From assembly GCA_030737875.1 (NCBI GenBank), contig CM060921.1:399692192-399756191 (forward strand): a stretch of 64,000 nucleotides of DNA. The letters run 5' to 3'. This DNA is from Allium sativum. Its lineage: Eukaryota > Streptophyta > Magnoliopsida > Asparagales > Amaryllidaceae. Under the pieces are notes generated by a model, which saw nothing but the letters and a program-made list of their open reading frames with translations, had not been told where the DNA came from and searched no databases. Positions 59,840 to 64,000 of this stretch are shown here, piece after piece (position 1 is the stretch's first letter; each line of letters opens with the position of its first letter). The position numbers were made by a program, and so were the translations under genes.

Positions 59840-61126
59840 TGTTTTTCCCTCAGAACAGTATTCGAAAGTAGCCCCAGAACTAGGGTTGAATGTTGCTGCC
59901 GCCTGGAGCCGCGGACTATCAATCGGAGGAAGTCGCAGGGAGCGCCTTGGCCTGCGTCACCTCCACCCCCAACCTGGACGAATTCGAACTCCCCCTCGTG
60001 CTTCAAATCGAGATCGAACGGAGCGACTTCGAGGGTTCGATTCGTGATGGCAGGGAGGAGAGGAGGGTCGAGGGTGGGTTTGATTTGAAGGGGAGGAGGA
60101 GGCCGTTCGATTTAGGGTGGTGGCGCTGGCGAACTTCGCCTGAGGCGATCGGAAAAGGCCGGGAGCGGGGGAGCACAAAAGTTGTCAGAGCAAAAAGGGT
60201 TTACGGGGTTTTTCTAATTTTCCCGAAAATTTAATTAATGAGAAAAAAAATCTCATTGGCCCGGACCTTATTTAATTTCAAAAATAGGGTTTTTGGCCAC
60301 GAACTCTAATTCAAGCCCAACGACTGTCGCCCCTAGCGTTCTACCCCCATCCCGGACACAATGGGATATGTTTCGTTGGCCAATTCGACTGTTAGAGTCA
60401 GTTATTTTACAAATTAAAATATAAAACATTTAATTTCTATTTTGAACATACATTTTAATTTGCCGGGCCCACATACTAACTCGGAAAATTCCAAAAAAAA
60501 TATTTCTAGCATCGTATCGACGATACGGTCCTAACAAAACTGATTTCGTTGGATTCTGAGACCGTTTGCATAAAGGCCCATTTTTGGTCGATCCAATTTA
60601 ACTGTAATTGACCAAAACACATTTTCTTTTGCCACGCTCACATACAAGCTTCAAAAATTATGAAATTTGAAACCTAGCAATAACTTTACATCCCGGTTCC
60701 AACAAAAGTGATATCGTCGAATTCCGAGGTCATATGCAAAATGGCCAATTTCACGGGCTATATAAATTCCATAGCGACTGTTCTGAAAATTCATTCGGCC
60801 ATAACTTTTGCTTTCCGCTATGAAAATTCGATTTTTCAGATTCTTTAGAAAGGTATTCACTAACAGATTTAAATATTTTTGGTTTTACTAAAATCCGGAT
60901 TGTTTTGCACCCGGTACAGTCCGACAAAGTTTGAATTCAATTTCTAAAACTACAGCCCCTTTTCAGGCCTTGTTTATAATTATAATTAATTATATTCGTT
61001 TTCAATTGTCGATTCAAACTCAGTTTTCATCGCCATTATTTAAAATATTTGGTTTAAATATTTAAAATCCGTTATTTTAGCCAATTTAAAAAATTTAAAT
61101 TGGTTCAGATTTTCTGGGTCGTTACA

Positions 61127-61131
61127 GCCTC
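61127..61131. repeat. Target-site duplication of B, right copy
   Basis: gcctc directly follows the CA terminus of B. Confidence 0.93.
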
Positions 61132-61614
61132 ATTCCAATTTAGAGGATAAAGAATATTATAAAATAAAGGTTCATGTGTTGACAGTACTCATCCGTTGAG
61201 ATTAGTCATGTGTTGAACGAAATATTTTAACAATAAAATTACATCTTTATTAGATATAAAATTAGAAACTAACTGGAAAATAGTTAAGAAGAGTGGTCTC
61301 CTGGATATTGATCTGATGTTGGTTTCGGCCTTCGGGGTTAATATTCTGGGAATCGTTCTCTTACTAATTTACGGTTGGAGTCTGATTTGAAATCAAACGA
61401 TAGATACCATAATTTTTATAAAATATATTCAATAACAAAAATAGTCACACGTGGACAATACTCATTCGTTGAGATTAGTCATGTGTTGACAAGAATAAAT
61501 ATTCATATGTTGAATAGAATAACAGAATTATTGAAATATATAAAGCCGTGTTGATTAGAGATGCGCTATTTTGACGCGAACGATATTTATATCGATTATA
61601 TTCGTTTTTATAAA

Positions 61615-62050
61615 ATTGAATTGAATAGATAAAGAAATTTGAATTAAATTGAAAAGAAAACGAATTCGAATTGAATTGAATAGAAAACAAATTCGATTTG
61701 AATTGAAAAGAAAACGAATTCGAATTGAACTGAAAAGAAAACGAATTCGAATTGAATTGAAAAGAAAACGAATTCGAATTGAATTTAATAGAAAACGAAT
61801 TCGAATTGAAATGAATAGAAAACGAATTCAAATTGAATCGAATAGAAAACCAATTTGAATTGAATCGAATAGAAAACCAATTTGAATTGAATCGAATAGA
61901 AAACCAATTTGAATTGAATCGAATAGAAAACCAATTTGAATTGAATAGGAAACGAAATGAATTTGAATTGAATTGAAAACGAATTCGTATTGAATTGAAA
62001 ATGAATTCAAATTGAATTGAAATTTGAATTGAATAGAAATGAATTTTAAA
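61615..62050. repeat. 27-bp minisatellite in the D 3' LTR
   Basis: Same array as 23455-23990 but about 100 bp shorter, so units have been lost or gained since insertion. Reading frames with 9-residue repeats here are artefacts. Confidence 0.9.
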
Positions 62051-64000
62051 ACGAATTTATAAGGAAAAACTCAATTTTGATTGAATTGAAATGGAAGTTG
62101 AAATTGTTTTTGAAACGAATTCAAAACTATTTATATAATCCGTTTTAAATAGAAATCGACGAAATATATATTATATATGTAATATAATGGCCTGAATAGA
62201 ACGCGCCGCGTCGCGGTAGTTCGCGAATTTCGACCATTTATTTCAAACGGACATTACGGGAGATCCGACCGTTGGATTCTCCTAATTCCGGAACCGTTGG
62301 GTTCGTATCGAAAAGAGCTTTCTAACGAATATTAGAAATTTGAAATCTAACGGTTAGATTTGGAGATACGTCCAAATCAAAATTGGAAAAGGTCGCTGTA
62401 AGTGCAGTTCGATGGCCGTTGATGGAAATCGACTGTACGGGCCTTGATAAAATTATTAAAAATAGTAGTAATTTGTGTAAAATCATAAGAAATGATTTGG
62501 GAAAAATTGGGATGAAAAACTCCATATTTGAAAAGATAAAAATAGTTTTTTATCGAAATGAACTAGTTTTGAACTGAAATTAAAACACATTTACTTTTAA
62601 ATAAATGAATTGGATTTGAAATGGGTTTAAATAGAACTGATTCATGGGTTTATCGTGAACGATGTTTTAAATAACATTTGTTCTTTAACCCGATAATAAA
62701 TAAAATATGATTTGGGTTTGTCGTGAACTGTGTTTTAAATAACACTAGTTCTTTAACCCAGTAAAAGGAGTTTTAATGAATCTTCAATTAAATTGAAAGG
62801 TGAATTGATAATTTAAATTATCAAATTTAGAAAGTAAGCGAGGATGGAGTATTACCAGTTTTGCTCCAAAGCGATAGTTAAATCTTTAATTAGATTTGAA
62901 CGTGAAATGGTAATTAATTTTACCGACAACACTGTGGTGTTAAATATGGAGTATTACCAGTTTTGCTTCATGGGATGAATAGGTTGGGATTGGGAAATAA
63001 AATAAATAATTACTTCGGTGTGGTTCGCTAATCTCGACTAGTTTGGAAAACCATAATTTGGTTTGAAACGACATCCAAAGGAAGATTAAAGGATAAATTT
63101 TAAAGAATTTATCTTGGATAAAATTAATGGGAACCTTTCCCTAAGAATGTGGAATTTAGAAACTAGCTGTACGTTAGCTAAGAAGAATGGTTTCCTAGGT
63201 ATTGATCTGATGTTGGTTTCGGCCTTCGGGGTTAATGTCTGGGAAATTGTTCTCTTGTTGATTTACAGTTAGTGACTAATGATTTGGAATGAGGCGTATG
63301 TTGTGTTGGTGTAACATTTGTTTTTAATATACGCGGGTTATTCGGAAAGTCCGGGTTTATACCCATACTGAATAACCGATTCGACGATATGTCGAAGATG
63401 AAGACGGTGGTTGAAGACCAGAAGTCTTCACATCGTTTGGGTGATTACTGATGATCTTGATTGGGTTGTACACCCAAGATGAGGGAATCAGTTGGTGGTC
63501 GTCCAAACGTACTTGGAGATTGATGGATATGCGAGGAAAGTGCCTCCGGTTTCGTTCAGACCCAGAACGAACTTGTAAATGGATTGTGTGTCTGACATTG
63601 GATTTTATTATGTGTTGATTGATTTCTGTTAAATATATATCTGTTTGGCGACGGAGAATTTATTCTTTTGCTTAACGCCCTTCTCTGAGACGTACGAGCT
63701 TAGAGGTTATATATCGATAGATATCAATCGCATGGCATGAATTGCCTGTGTGGCATGTTGAGTTGCATGGATCAAGGCTTCTGTTGAAAAGCAAAGTCTT
63801 GTGGTTGATGATCAAAGAACGGTCTTTGTGGCGTAGCTTTGTGTATAACGTGGATTCGCGAGCCTCACACCTCGGTATGAGTTAAAAACGGGATACGGAC
63901 CGCTGGGAGAGCACGACGTTTCTTTCTAGCTTTGGTGGTGTTAGTGACTTACCAGCCCTGACATTTATATACTTTTCACCTATGTGGTTGTTGGAATGAG

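Larger units (their letters stand above)
30726..61126 (-). mobile_element. Element B: Tekay/Del-like chromovirus, carrying C inside its 3' LTR
   Basis: It spans 30.4 kb including the 13.9-kb insert C. Its terminal LTRs start TGAGACGACC in plus-strand reading and end GGTCGTTACA. PBS, gag, protease, RT, RNase H, integrase and chromodomain follow on the minus strand, and a polypurine tract precedes the 3' LTR. It is flanked by the 5-bp TSD gcctc. All coding parts share one frame broken by six stop codons, so the copy is dead but was coding recently. Its LTR ends and leader are related to those of LARDs A and D. Confidence 0.92.
55236..61126 (-). repeat. 5' LTR of B (5,891 bp)
   Basis: Uninterrupted copy with TG...CA ends. 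Hand comparison of its first ~500 bp with the 3' LTR shows about 13 differences, mostly transitions. U3 is at the right end, the leader island at about 59870-60190, donor-like site at 59839, acceptor-like site at 55546. It contains four ~100-bp repeats at 58210-58640. There is no gene. Confidence 0.92.
20190..64000 (+). mobile_element. Element D: second LARD, interrupted by B, running off the window
   Basis: The element starts with TGTAATAACCCG at 20190, inside a poly-G tract of the A 5' LTR. It has a 6,715-bp LTR, a PBS at 26907, a 1,037-bp interior, and a 3' LTR that starts at 27942. Element B splits this LTR at 30725, and it resumes at 61127. At 64000 the LTR matches position ~25929 of the first copy, so about 1 kb of the 3' LTR is missing. 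It is related to A, but its leader island and its last ~80 bp differ. It has no coding capacity of its own. Confidence 0.88.
61127..64000 (+). repeat. 3' LTR of D, right part, cut by the window edge
   Basis: It resumes the D LTR directly after element B, beginning with the duplicated gcctc, and matches 22946-25929 of the first LTR. It includes the 27-bp minisatellite at about 61615-62050. There is no gene. Confidence 0.9.

Overview
The window is plant nuclear DNA made almost entirely of LTR retrotransposons. It looks like pericentromeric or other heterochromatic DNA of an angiosperm. The evidence is primer-binding sites (PBS) matching the 3' end of plant initiator Met-tRNA, chromodomain-type and Tat-type Ty3/gypsy polyproteins, 5-bp target-site duplications (TSDs) and AT-rich giant LTRs. 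I see no host gene, rRNA, tRNA or CRISPR array. The species cannot be named from this sequence.

The layout is a Russian-doll nest of five elements. E (1-7315, plus strand) is a decayed chromovirus with remnants of gag, protease, RT, RNase H, integrase and chromodomain. A (7316-20189, minus strand) has cut into the 3' part of E. It has ~6.5-kb LTRs around only 1,038 bp of non-coding interior, so it is a non-autonomous large retrotransposon derivative (LARD). D (20190 to beyond 64000, plus strand) belongs to the same LARD superfamily (6.7-kb LTR, 1,037-bp interior). It sits in a poly-G tract inside the 5' LTR of A. B (30726-61126, minus strand) is a Tekay/Del-like chromovirus with 5.9-kb LTRs and a gag-pol carrying six stop codons. 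It lies in the 3' LTR of D, flanked by the TSD gcctc. C (33953-47805, minus strand) is a Tat-lineage element with 0.77-kb LTRs. It lies in the 3' LTR of B, flanked by the TSD tatat. The remainder of D, the far end of A and the 3' part of E should lie to the right of the window.

C is the richest element. Its minus strand holds a broken gag-protease and an open 1,102-codon pol with RT, RNase H, a second archaeal-type RNase H and integrase. Its plus strand holds an antisense gene (35089-39491) with its own TATA box, probable introns, a plant gypsy-type transposon domain and a long coiled coil. A ~110-bp tandem repeat and an LTR-like relic separate the two.

The most notable pattern concerns A, D and B. 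The two LARDs keep a small set of non-coding signals that also occur in the coding element B: two tandem stem-loops just after the PBS, a 58-bp block at the polypurine tract (PPT) that is identical in A and B, and an interior block that in B lies inside the LTR. Mobilisation of A and D by a B-like element is a reasonable inference. All four chromovirus-type LTRs (E, A, D, B) also share a leader-exon, splice-donor and splice-acceptor layout, which suggests a 1.3-5.2 kb intron inside the LTR.
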